This document shows, piece by piece, positions 10,001 through 18,833 of a stretch of DNA of 38,790 nt. The position numbers and the translations under genes were made by a program. This DNA comes from Halicephalobus mephisto (lineage: Eukaryota > Nematoda > Chromadorea > Rhabditida > Panagrolaimidae). The stretch covers positions 1-38,790 of the forward strand of contig SWDT01000138.1 in assembly GCA_009193035.1 (NCBI GenBank). Reading direction: 5' to 3'. Every line of letters starts with the position of its first letter. Positions within the stretch are counted from its first letter, which is position 1. The notes beneath the pieces were generated by a model. That model saw only the letters and a list, made by a program, of their open reading frames with translations. It made no database searches and had not been told where the DNA came from.

Positions 10001-10462
10001 CTGTAAGAATCCAGAATCTTTTGTAAGAATCTAGAAACCTCCATAATCTTCTTTAAAAATCTAGGAACTTCCAGAATCGTCTATAACAATCCAGAATCCC
10101 CCAGAATCTTCTGTAAAAATCCAGAATCTTCTGTAAGAATCCAGAAACTTCCATAATTTTCTAAAATTCCCCAAATTACAAAAATGCAAATCTTTCATCA
10201 GATTTCAGACACTTGTGAAAAGTAGTAGTTTTAGATTTTCGAAAACTTTGAAAACTTACATTAGATTACGAAAAAGTTCAAAAACTTTATTAAATTCCAC
10301 TTTAGTAAAGAAAAAGTGCAAAAATTAACCACAACTCGGACGGATAATTGAGTCTAGTTGAAAACTCGTGCCGTCCAAGTTGTAGTCCAATTTCTCGCTG
10401 CTCTCAATTGACAAATCTTCTAAATTATTCACAACTCCAGGACAAAATTCAATAAATAACAT
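7088..10462 (-). CDS. Atypical dual-specificity protein phosphatase
   Basis: Exons on the minus strand: 10462-10330, 8365-8136, 7746-7452, 7407-7088, giving 325 residues. The DSP domain spans about 60-210. The signature HCVAGVSRSAS has catalytic Cys148 and phosphate-binding Arg154. Asp117 in RIEDNPYA is the likely general acid, and the ending RPIVRPNIGFWKQMVDYERRL is typical of the DUSP14/18/21-type small phosphatases. It should remove phosphate from Tyr and Ser/Thr of protein substrates; no kinase-interaction (rhodanese-like) domain is present. The C-terminus (about 220-325) is basic and Ser-rich with no recognised domain. The catalytic exons are firm. The first exon is less certain because it sits 2 kb upstream; it follows a TTTTTGCAG that could be a trans-splice site. 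A second candidate first exon at 10648-10618 ends in the same phase. Confidence 0.82.
7747..8135 (-). other. Phosphatase intron made of A/T runs
   Basis: A 389-nt intron, phase 0, with a GTAAGT donor and TTTTAG acceptor. It consists almost wholly of TTTAAATTTTAAAAATTTATTTTT-type runs repeating at about 28-35 bp. No coding content. Confidence 0.7.
8714..9202. repeat. Tandem repeat, five copies of about 103 bp
   Basis: The word GAGACAATTTCGTAATAAA or a close variant recurs at about 8737, 8836, 8939, 9042 and 9153. Units also share TTCAGAACCGATAT and CAAAAATTGAAACTTCT. Copies alternate between ATTACTATTGAGAC and ATTCGTACTGAGAC, suggesting a two-unit higher-order pattern. Lies within the phosphatase intron. 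Confidence 0.85.
9640..10160. repeat. GAA/TTC-rich degenerate array
   Basis: Short degenerate units of about 20-30 bp such as CTTCTAGAAATCTTCAGAA and CCAGAATCTTCTGTAAGAAT, with repeated TCTAGAA palindromes. The alternating GAA and TTC pentamers resemble heat-shock elements. The right end (9960-10160) is a cleaner tandem array of the second unit. Confidence 0.65.
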
Positions 10463-10617
10463 TTTTGGAAATTCGATCCAGAATTTTACAAATTTATTAA
10501 AAACTTTAAATTTCTGCAAAAAATTGAATTTTTTTAAAAAAAAAAGTCAAAGTTTTTTTTATCGGAAAATTTAGCATTCAATTTTTGCCAGATATTCCTG
10601 AAAAAAGGCCTTTTCAC

Positions 10618-10648
10618 CTGGCGACATGCTGGGACAAAACTTGGCCAT
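10618..10648 (-). CDS. Candidate alternative first exon of the phosphatase
   Basis: ATG at 10648 begins MAKFCPSMSP and reaches a CCAG|GTGAAA donor after ten codons plus one base (phase 1). This is the phase needed to join the acceptor at 8365, giving ...SPGFDGAKTDLF. The main first exon (10462-10330) also ends in phase 1, so the two could be mutually exclusive starts. Unspliced, this ORF would read on for 25 codons only. Confidence 0.35.
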
Positions 10649-11084
10649 TCTTTCCTTTCAACTGGTTTCCTCTATAGAAAATTTTAAAAAAATGAGGAAC
10701 TAAATTTTTTTTTTCGTCTCAATTTCACAATTTTTTAATTTGACAAAAATAACAAAAACAAAAATTAGCCAAAAACCAGTTTTGACTTTTCCGTAACCGA
10801 CCAAATGGAAAGTTCAGCCAATCAACAAAAATCGATTTTTTTAATTAATAAAATTAACTCATTTCGTCAACCTCCTCGTCAACGAAAAGGTCGACAAAGT
10901 GGCTTGAGTGGGTGGCTATTGACTTCAAAAATTAAAAGAAAAGTATTTCAAAAAATTTTTTAAATTAAAAACATTCAAAAATTTATAAAATTTAAAATTA
11001 AAAACATTCAAAAAGTATTTAAAAAAAAAATATTTCTTTTAATAATTAAGAAAAATTTTAAAAGAAATTATAAAAAAAATATTT
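10649..11084. other. Upstream flank of the phosphatase gene
   Basis: Moderately complex sequence at 10649-10920 (probable promoter of the minus-strand phosphatase gene), grading into A/T runs. No ORF or RNA gene is recognised. Confidence 0.4.
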
Positions 11085-11400
11085 TTCAATGATTTTTTAA
11101 AAAATTTTTTATATAATTTCTTTAAAAAAATATTTTTTTAACGATTTTTTAAAAAAAAGTTTTATAATTTCTTTAAAAAAATACTTTTTTAATGATTTTA
11201 AAAAAAAATCTTTTTATAATTTCTTTAAAAAATATTTTTTTAACGATTTTAAAAAAAAATTTTATATAATTTCTTTAAAAAAATATTTTTTTTACGATTT
11301 TAAAAAAAAATTTTATATAATTTCTTTAAAAAAATATTTTTTCAATGATTTTTAAAAAAAAATCTTTTTATAATTTCTTTAAAAATATTTTTTTTTCAAC
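11085..11400. repeat. A/T tandem repeat, six copies of about 52 bp
   Basis: Six copies of a unit with GATTTTTTAAAAAAAA, then TATAATTTCTTTAAAAAAATA and TTTTTTTAAC. Long A and T runs recur in phase in each unit, as in the periodic A/T clusters known from Caenorhabditis introns and intergenic DNA. Confidence 0.8.
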
Positions 11401-11804
11401 ATGACTAAGATTAAGGAAAAACTAATCTTGAAAAAACCAATAACTGATCTGTTAGGACAGGAATACCGCGAGCGGACAATACAAATCTGACTTTCTCACC
11501 TGTCAACGTTTTCCTCTCTCAAAAGCCCGGCTTTCCACAAATGCGCACAATCAAAAAAAGGAACAAACAAACCCAGTCAAAATTTATGTTTGGCCGAATA
11601 ATTCACAATTCCATCAATGTTCACTAACCTCGAAAAAAAGAAAAACATACAAAATTTTTTTCGTATTTTTAAGGCATTTTTAGTCACCTGATGTCAAAGG
11701 TCTAGACAAAAATTATTTTTCATAGAAAATTTCGAAATTTAAAATGAATCAAAAACCGTACAATGACGAAAAATAATCTGTACTCGACATTATGAAATTT
11801 GGAA

Positions 11805-12130
11805 CCCAGGGTTGGAGGTTAAAATTTGGACTTTTCGCACTAAAATAACTTCATAGATTATGTTCAAATTCGAAAATTTAGGTAAAATAATTTTCTAAAA
11901 AACCCATAAATTTTTCAAGACGAAAAATTAGAATTTCGATTTTGTTTTATTTTATCAAAATTAAAACCCAGGGTTGGAGGTTAAAATTTGGACTTTTCAC
12001 ACTAAAATAACTTCATAGATTATGTTCAAATTCGAAAATTCAGGTAAAGTAATTTTCTAAATTAAAAAATTCATAAATTTCTCGAGACGAAAAATTAGAA
12101 TTTCGATTTTGAACATTGAGTTTTAATTTT
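11805..12130. repeat. Tandem repeat, two copies of about 163 bp
   Basis: The word CCCAGGGTTGGAGGTTAAAA begins at 11805 and again at 11968. Both copies continue with ACTTCATAGATTATGTTCAA and end near GACGAAAAATTAGAATTTCG. A diverged third relative follows at 12160-12370 and further relatives lie at 14290-14740. Confidence 0.85.
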
Positions 12131-12350
12131 GATAACACGAAACACTGTGTTCTGTATTATGAAACTTGAAACTCGAGGTTCGACATCGAAATTTGAACTT
12201 TTCGTGTCAAGAAACATCTGTGAATTTTCTTACTGTAAAATATCCTTGTATTTAAGTCGATCAAATTGGATATCTGGATTTGTTGAATCACAATATGATT
12301 TGAGTCGTGTCTTAACATCAAAAATGCAAATTTCGATCTTGAACTTTGAA
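12131..12350 (+). repeat. Left arm of a long inverted repeat
   Basis: 12131-12218 is the reverse complement of 14433-14520 at 87 of 88 positions. 12219-12350 matches the reverse complement of about 14540-14700 at lower identity (about 85% by eye). It includes GATAACACGAAACACTGTG and ACTTTTCGTGTCAAGAAACA. No protein is encoded: the short ORF across it is not supported. Confidence 0.85.
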
Positions 12351-12379
12351 TTCCAATTTTGAAAATACAAAACGATAAA

Positions 12380-14260
12380 AATCTTAAAAAAATTAAAAAA
12401 TCACTAAATTCTGAAAAGTAGAAAAATTCCTATGGAATTCTGAAAGACTTAAAATTTCAATAAACTTCAAAGTTCTCAAAAAATTCTGAAAATTTCTACA
12501 GAATTTTTAAAATATTAAAAATCCAAAAATATTCTACAAAATTTCAAAAAAATTAAAAATTTCCATAAAATTTTAAACAATTTCAAAAATCTACAATTTT
12601 ACAAATTTTTTAATAAACTAAAAAAATCTAAAATTCTAAAAACAAATAATATTCTAATTTTTAAAAATCAACAAAATTCCATAATCGTAAAAATTTTATC
12701 AATGATCTAAAATTAAAAAAACGACAATCACGAGGTCTGGGGAAACAAAAGGTTGAAATTGCATCTGATCAAAAAAAATCGAGACAATTTGCGAACCAGC
12801 CCTGTTACACAAAAAACATCAAGAGAAAACAAAAAAATTTTTTTTCGACAAATAGATTCAATATATTGAAAATCACAAAAGGCCAAATTGAAAACAAATT
12901 TAAAATTGAAACAAGATCTGATCTAATGTGAAGTTCATTTTGCTTCAAAGACATGTGTCAGTTTGTGTAAAGGAAAACGATCAAGAGTTAAAAGCAGCAA
13001 ATTGTGCTGACTGCTAATAAAAATCAAAACAAAACTTTTTCAAAAATCGTAATATTTAAAAAAAATCAAAACAAAACTTTTTCAAAAATTATACTATTAT
13101 AAAAAAATTAAAATTAATAAGAAACTTTTTCAAAAATCGTACTATTGTAAAAAATTAAAATAAAACTTTTTCAAAAATCGTACTATTATAATAAAAATTA
13201 AAAAAACTTTTTCAAAAATTATACTATTATAAAAAAATTAAAATAAAAATTTTTAAAAAATCGTAATATTATAAAAAATCAAAATAAAACTTTTTCAAAA
13301 ATTGTACTTTTATTAGAAAAATAAAATAAAAAAAATTCTCCAAGAGCTTTCAAAAATTCAATATTTTAAATGTTAATCTCAAAATTCTACTTTTATAAAG
13401 AATTTAAAATTGAAAAATAAAAATAAATTTTCTTAGAAAATCGTCAACTGGAATTTTCGAAATTTAACTTTTTAGATCTTAATTCTAAAATTTTACTATT
13501 GTAAAAAAATAAAAAATTTCTAAGAATTTTTAAAATTCATTAAAAACAAAAAATATAATTATTATTTCATAATCTTAGCTGATTTCATAATTTTTAAAAA
13601 GCACGTCTGTGTGAATCCGGAAGTTCCTGAATTGAAGTCACGTGAGATATAAAAATTTCTATTAACCCCGAGGATTAACAGTTCTACATTGCCGTCCTGA
13701 CAGACATTTCAAAAATTGCAATATTTAAAATTTTTAAAATTCATTATTGTAAAAAAAATAATTTTCTTAAATTCATTATTGTAAAAAAACAAAATTTTCT
13801 TAAAACAATTTTCTTAAATTCATTATTGTAAAAAAAACTATTTTTTCTAAATTCATTATTATAAAAAACAATTTTCTTAAATTCATTATTGTAGAAAAAC
13901 AAAATTTTCTAAATTCATTATTGTAGAAAAACAAAATTTTCTAAATTCATTATTGTAGAAAAACTACTTTTTTTATAATTTTATCTCAACGTGGAATTTT
14001 AAAAATTCTAAACAATAATTTTAGTTTTATACAAGTTATTTCGTAATTAATTTTTTCGAATTTTTGCTAGACAATTCTGGAAAATTCTCGATAAAAAAGT
14101 ATAAAACGTTTTTTAAATATTCAAAAATTACCAAAGTCGAAATTTGAATTTTTCGTTCTAGGACATTTTTATTTCAAAAATCCGAACAAAATTTCAACTA
14201 CCAACTTAGGTAAGATTTTCGAAATAAAAAACCATTAATGTTGTCCCAGGACGAAAAATC
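12380..14260. other. Spacer between inverted-repeat arms, with two simple arrays
   Basis: Holds a complex island at about 12720-13015, a tandem array at 13020-13330 (units of about 45-60 bp with AAACTTTTTCAAAAATCGTA) and one at 13740-13985 (about eight units of 30-36 bp with AAATTCATTATTGTA). A further short complex stretch lies at 13600-13700. No ORF of note and no transposase-like sequence is seen. Confidence 0.6.
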
Positions 14261-14432
14261 CAAATCTCAATAACAAATTATATTTTTTATCAAAGTTCGA
14301 GGTTAAACTTTGGACTTTTCGTACTAAGACACAACTTATGAGTCATGTTTAGACTCAGAATCTCCAGATATCAGGTTCTAACTATCAATTTACATAAGAT
14401 TGAGAATAAATTTTTGGAATAAAAAATTCCTA

Positions 14433-14720
14433 GATGTTTCTTGACACGAAAAGTTCAAATTTCGATGTCGAACCTCGAGTTTCAAGTTTCATAATACAGA
14501 ACACAGTGCTTCGTGTTATCGAAATTGGAACTCAATGTTCAAAATCGAAATTCTAATTTTTCGTGTTAAAACACGACTCACAAATCACATTGTAATTCAA
14601 CAAATCCAGATATCCAATTTGATCAACTTAAATACAAGAATATTTCACAGTAAGAAAAACCTAGATGTTTCTTGACACGAAAAGTTCAAATTTCGACCTC
14701 AAATCCTGAATTTCAAGTTT
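14433..14720 (-). repeat. Right arm of the long inverted repeat, duplicated
   Basis: Contains 14433-14520 (near-perfect inverted match to 12131-12218). A second partial copy at 14540-14720 repeats GATGTTTCTTGACACGAAAA. The right arm is therefore two tandem units, while the left arm has one plus relatives in the other orientation. Confidence 0.8.
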
Positions 14721-14739
14721 GATAAAACAGAACATTGGT

Positions 14740-17567
14740 TTTCAACTTTGATCTCAAACTTCTACTTCCAACTTTGATGGCCAACTTTTACAAAGTCCTG
14801 ATGAATATTTCAAAAATTACAACTAATACTAAAAAAACTTTTAAAAAGTTATTTTGAATGCCCTTAAAGTCACAAAAGTCCAAAAATTCATTCAAAAATG
14901 GTGAATCTCCTGAGAACAGCGCTAAACTTCGTTTTCCAAGTCGGAAATTAAGCCTAAAACTTCAATTCAAAGTTTCTTCTCCCCCAATTTTTATTTTCGA
15001 AAAAAATTCAAAATTAAATTTCCATCATGCTCCAGAATGTTCTTATGCAACAATTTTCACGCATTTTGTCGGACAAAAATAAAGTTTTATTAAATTGGAT
15101 ATGAACGGGTCGTTAGGACGTCAGAATTACAGGAATCCATTTTGAGATTTGAAAACTGAATAATCTCGAAGGATAATGAATGTATTTTAGGAAAAAATAA
15201 AAATTCTGACGTAAAAAAATAAAAAATTGTACTATTATAAAAATTAAATTTTCCATAAAATTATCTCAAGACGAATTTACAAAAATTGTTTAAAAAATCA
15301 AAAATTAATCGATTTTATGAAAAATATTAAATTTACCGTAATTTTTCGTTATTATTCATTTCGCATGAGAATTTAGAAAAAAAATGAAACTACTGTAGAA
15401 ATTAAAACATTTTTTTTATAAAATTTTCCTAACACAAATTCGTAAAACTACTCAAAAAATTTCAAAATTGATAAAAAAGCAAAAAAAAAGTTGGTTTCAG
15501 TACAAATTGCCAGATTTACCGTTTTTTCTGCTCTCATTCCGCGCAGGAATTCAAACAAAAATTGTACTACTATAAAAATTTTAAGTTTTCTTAGAAAACA
15601 TCTCAATACAAATCCCGAAAAAACCTCAGCAGTTTAAAATTATTCCAGGGAGTTAACTACTGTAAAAACGACCAAGGTTACTATTTCACAAAAAAATAAA
15701 AATAAAATTATTTCAGGAAAAATTTTCAAAATTATTTTAGAATTAAAAAAACGATTAAATTTTTTACTTTTGCAGAAATCCAAAAATAATTTTATTAAAA
15801 AAAATAAAAATTTTCCGTTTTTGCAAAAATTCGAAAATATACCGTTTTCAAAAATTACAAAATTTCATAATTAAAATTCAGAAAATTACTCCAGGAATAA
15901 TAAATGAAAAAAATTAAAAATTTCCATGAATATTATGGCATACTGTATTTTTCTGAAATTAAAAAAACATATTTTTTCTAAATTATTAAATTTTTTGGAA
16001 AATCTAAAATTCATTAATCTTGGATAAATAAAAAATTCATCAAAACAAGACTTCAAATTTAGCCAATTGATTTTGAGCTCTTTCTTTCAAAAGTAAAAAC
16101 ATGGGACAATTTCTGGCGACGTCAAAACTAATTAATAGCGAGACTCTGCTCGAGGCAAGATTGGCTGGCTTCGCAAATTATTGCAGTTGCATGCGCAAAA
16201 TTAAAAAACTAAAAAAATTGAAGGAATTATACTATTATAAAAATATAAATATTCTAACGAAAAATTTCCAACACAATTTTTGGAAAATTTCGGAATTTTG
16301 ATTTTAGAAAATTTCGAAATTTTGATTTTAGTAAATTTTTAAATTTAAATTTTACAAAATTTTGGAATTTTGATTTTAGAAAATTTCAGTGAAAGTTCGG
16401 AAAGTTATGGGCATTTTAGAACCTTTGAGTGGATTTCGAGAAGCTTCAGAAATTTCTAGGTAATTTTAGAATACCTCAAAATCCCTAGGAGATTCTTGAA
16501 TATTACAGAAGCTTTCATTCTATTCTAGAAAACTTCAAAAATCCTCGAAGAAATTCTGGAAGGTTTCAAAAATCTCTCAGAAGATCCTAGAAAACTTCAA
16601 AAATTCTCAAGGAAATCCTGGAAAAAATTTAAAAATCTCTCAGAAGATTCTTTCAAAAATCCTCTAGAAAAAATTTCAAAAACTCCTATTAGATTCCATA
16701 TTTTATAAAACCCCAAAAATTCTCCAGAAACTTTTACATAATTTCAAAGTTTTTAAAAATTTTCCCATTAAATCTCGAATGATTTTAAACTTTTACGAAA
16801 TTCTAATATTGTAATGTGAAAAAGTAAAATGAGCAATGCCTGAGGGATGACAATCAGTCAAATAAAAGCGACATCCGGAAATGGAAGGGACTCGATGATG
16901 GATTGAATCAAACCCGCTTCCATTGTCTCGTGGCCAGCTGACTGAAAAGCCGATCTTCCGGGAGCTCAATCGCTTTTGAGAAGTTCCTTGAGAGAAAAGT
17001 AAATACACTTTGCGCAATCGGATCATAGTCACTTTTCTCAACAAAGCTGATTATTTCCTTAGGCAAAGAAAACAGGTCTGATCAATTTCAATATTATACA
17101 TTTCAAGACAGGTGAAAAAATAAAAAAACAAAAATTGCCAACGGGAAAAGCACACAAAAATGTCGTCAACATGTGTGAATTTTGCAATTTGCGCATTCAT
17201 GGGAAGCGCAAAACTGACAAATACGTATATTTTTTGCCTGTGGCTTGGATATAATTTAAGTCTTTTTTCACACGTTAAAATTCAATTTTAATAAAAAATT
17301 TAAAAACAAGATTAATCTTAGATATTTAAAAAAACCAACGTTACGGATCAGTCGAAACAAAAAATGTCATTTTTGGACTATAAAGCAATTGGATAAACAT
17401 CCCGTAAATCCCGAGGGAGAAATAAAGTACGTAACAAACAGGATCTAATTGCATTCAAATAATAATTCAAAAATCGTTATTGCAAATTGTAAAACTCCAA
17501 AATTAAAACAAACTTGGAAAACGAATTAACTTACAAACAGTACTTTGATGAATTCCTGAATCCGTAG
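14740..17567. other. Intergenic region, mostly A/T-rich, no firm gene
   Basis: A/T-rich DNA with complex islands at about 14880-15180, 16060-16200 and 16820-17240. The last has G/C near 45% and several C/G-rich words but no convincing exon pair. About 16370-16720 is a GAA/TTC array like those at 9640 and 29340. It lies downstream of the lysine-rich gene and far upstream of the phosphatase gene. Confidence 0.45.
16370..16720. repeat. GAA/TTC-rich degenerate array
   Basis: Repeated AGATTCTTGAA, TTCTAGAAAACTTCAAAAA and CTCTCAGAAGATTCT-type words at about 30-60 bp spacing. It is related in composition to the blocks at 9640-10160, 21700-22330 and 29340-29990. Confidence 0.6.
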
Positions 17568-18047
17568 TCACTTCTTGGAGCGTTTCTTCGACGGAGCAAC
17601 AGCAGCGCTTTCTTCTGATTTCGCGGTTCCACGTTTAGGACCGGTCTTTTTCGCGGGAGTTTTCTTCGGAGCCGGACTCTTCGGGTTATCGACGGCCTTC
17701 TCAGCTGCTTGAGGCTTCTTGGAAGCAGGCTTAGGAGGTTCTGGAGCCGTTTTTTTAGAAGTCCTTCTAGCGGTGGATTTAGCAGGCTTCGGAGGATCAG
17801 GAGTTATCTTCATAGCTGGAGCAGATTTCTTCGTAGTAGCCATCTTAGTTCCAGATGCGATGGATTTCTTAGTGTTAGTTTCAATCTTCTTCAATTTCGT
17901 GGATTTGACTTTAGGAACATCAACAATCGGTTTTTCAGCAGTTTTCTTCGCAGTAACAGTTCTGGTTTTCTTAGTGATAGAAATAGCCGGCTTTTGTGCA
18001 CTAGTTACTTTCTTTGCTTCAGAGGACGATTTAGTTACTCGAGCCAT
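17568..18047 (-). CDS. Lysine-rich protein resembling a histone H1 C-terminal tail
   Basis: Single-exon ORF of 159 residues made almost wholly of Lys, Ala, Pro, Ser and Thr. It carries H1-like motifs such as SPAPKKTPAKK and repeated PxPPKPASKK/PEPPKP units, and ends KKRSKK. There is no winged-helix (globular H1) domain, no HMG box and no hydrophobic segment, so it should be disordered and bind DNA or RNA by charge; a nuclear role in chromatin compaction is an inference. TTTCAG lies 7 bases upstream of the ATG, which fits spliced-leader trans-splicing. Its codon use is clearly coding (third-position bias), unlike the A/T repeats on both sides. The alternative is a nucleolar basic repeat protein. 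Confidence 0.75.
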   Translation of the reverse strand: MARVTKSSSEAKKVTSAQKPAISITKKTRTVTAKKTAEKPIVDVPKVKSTKLKKIETNTKKSIASGTKMATTKKSAPAMKITPDPPKPAKSTARRTSKKTAPEPPKPASKKPQAAEKAVDNPKSPAPKKTPAKKTGPKRGTAKSEESAAVAPSKKRSKK

Positions 18048-18097
18048 GGTAATCTGAAAAGAATTTATATATGAAAAACAAAAAACTGACGATATAT

Positions 18098-18205
18098 CCA
18101 GAACTGTGGATTTCGAACCAATTTCAAACTAACCCAAAAGTTGAGAATTCGAATCAAATTAGTTCGGTTCGAAAACTAAAAATTTCGAAAAATCGACAGT
18201 TCTGG
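18098..18205. repeat. Short inverted-repeat element
   Basis: The left end CCAGAACTGTGGATTTCGAA is matched by the complement of the right end ...CGACAGTTCTGG (10 of 10 at the tip, then a one-base change). An internal pair GGTTCGAAA / TTTCGAACC also matches. At 108 bp it could be a small miniature element or a hairpin. It sits about 45 bases upstream of the lysine-rich gene's acceptor. Confidence 0.55.
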
Positions 18206-18292
18206 TCATGTTTAACCGAATAAAAACTGCAAATACGAATTACCGGAAAATGTAACAAATACAAAACACAAAAATTATTAAAAAAAATTCAA

Positions 18293-18572
18293 AGAACTGA
18301 AACAATCACTTAGGACAGCCGGAAACTAAATATAAATATAAAAAATTACGAAAGAATTATAAAAAATACAATAATTACCCAAAAATATATAAAAATAAAC
18401 AACTTCAAAAACTCAAAAAACTCGGACAACCACTTGGAGATGATCAAAAATGTAATATAAATACAAAAAATTACGAAAGAATTATAAAAAATATAAAAAT
18501 TGCCCAAAAATATATAAAAATAAACAACTTCAAAAACTCAAAGAACTCGGACAGCCACTTGGGACAGCCGGA
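18293..18572. repeat. Tandem duplication of about 118 bp
   Basis: Two near-identical copies share AAAAAATTACGAAAGAATTA, AAAATATATAAAAATAAACA and ACTTCAAAAACTCAAA, each ending near CTCGGACARCCACTTGG. A partial third copy is at the left. Confidence 0.8.
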
Positions 18573-18833
18573 AAACAGGCGCGATTGGAAAAAACAATCT
18601 TTGCAAGACCTTTATTCATTTAATCGGATCCTCCACCGTACATTGACAAAAAACATCTTTGGTACAAATATTTTATGATCCAGATATAATTCTATAGACA
18701 GAACCGACGATTGATATGACAGAAAGATTTGTAAAAAGACAAAAATTGAAAAAATAAAAGAGATCAAAAAAATTGAATCTTCGTTGACTCGGATGAAATT
18801 TTTAATTTTTAATTTTTTTTATTTTTAATTTTT

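Larger units (their letters stand above)
8366..10329 (-). other. 2 kb first intron of the phosphatase gene
   Basis: Bounded by a GTTAAT donor and TTTCCAG acceptor, phase 1. It holds a 103-bp tandem array (8714-9202), a complex non-repetitive stretch (9203-9450) and a GAA/TTC array (9640-10160). The complex stretch has no frame-keeping exon that I can see and could be an intronic regulatory element. Confidence 0.5.

Noticed and set aside
12129..12362. 77-codon + strand frame
   Set aside because: It lies across an inverted repeat arm whose relatives have different frames; no splice partners.
17709..18074. Two overlapping + strand frames of 112-121 codons
   Set aside because: They are antisense shadows of the lysine-rich gene: Lys/Ala codons read backwards as Phe/Leu/Arg/Ser.
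18160..18185. GGTTCGAAA as a tRNA B box
   Set aside because: No matching acceptor, D or anticodon arms; the word is part of the 18098-18205 inverted repeat.
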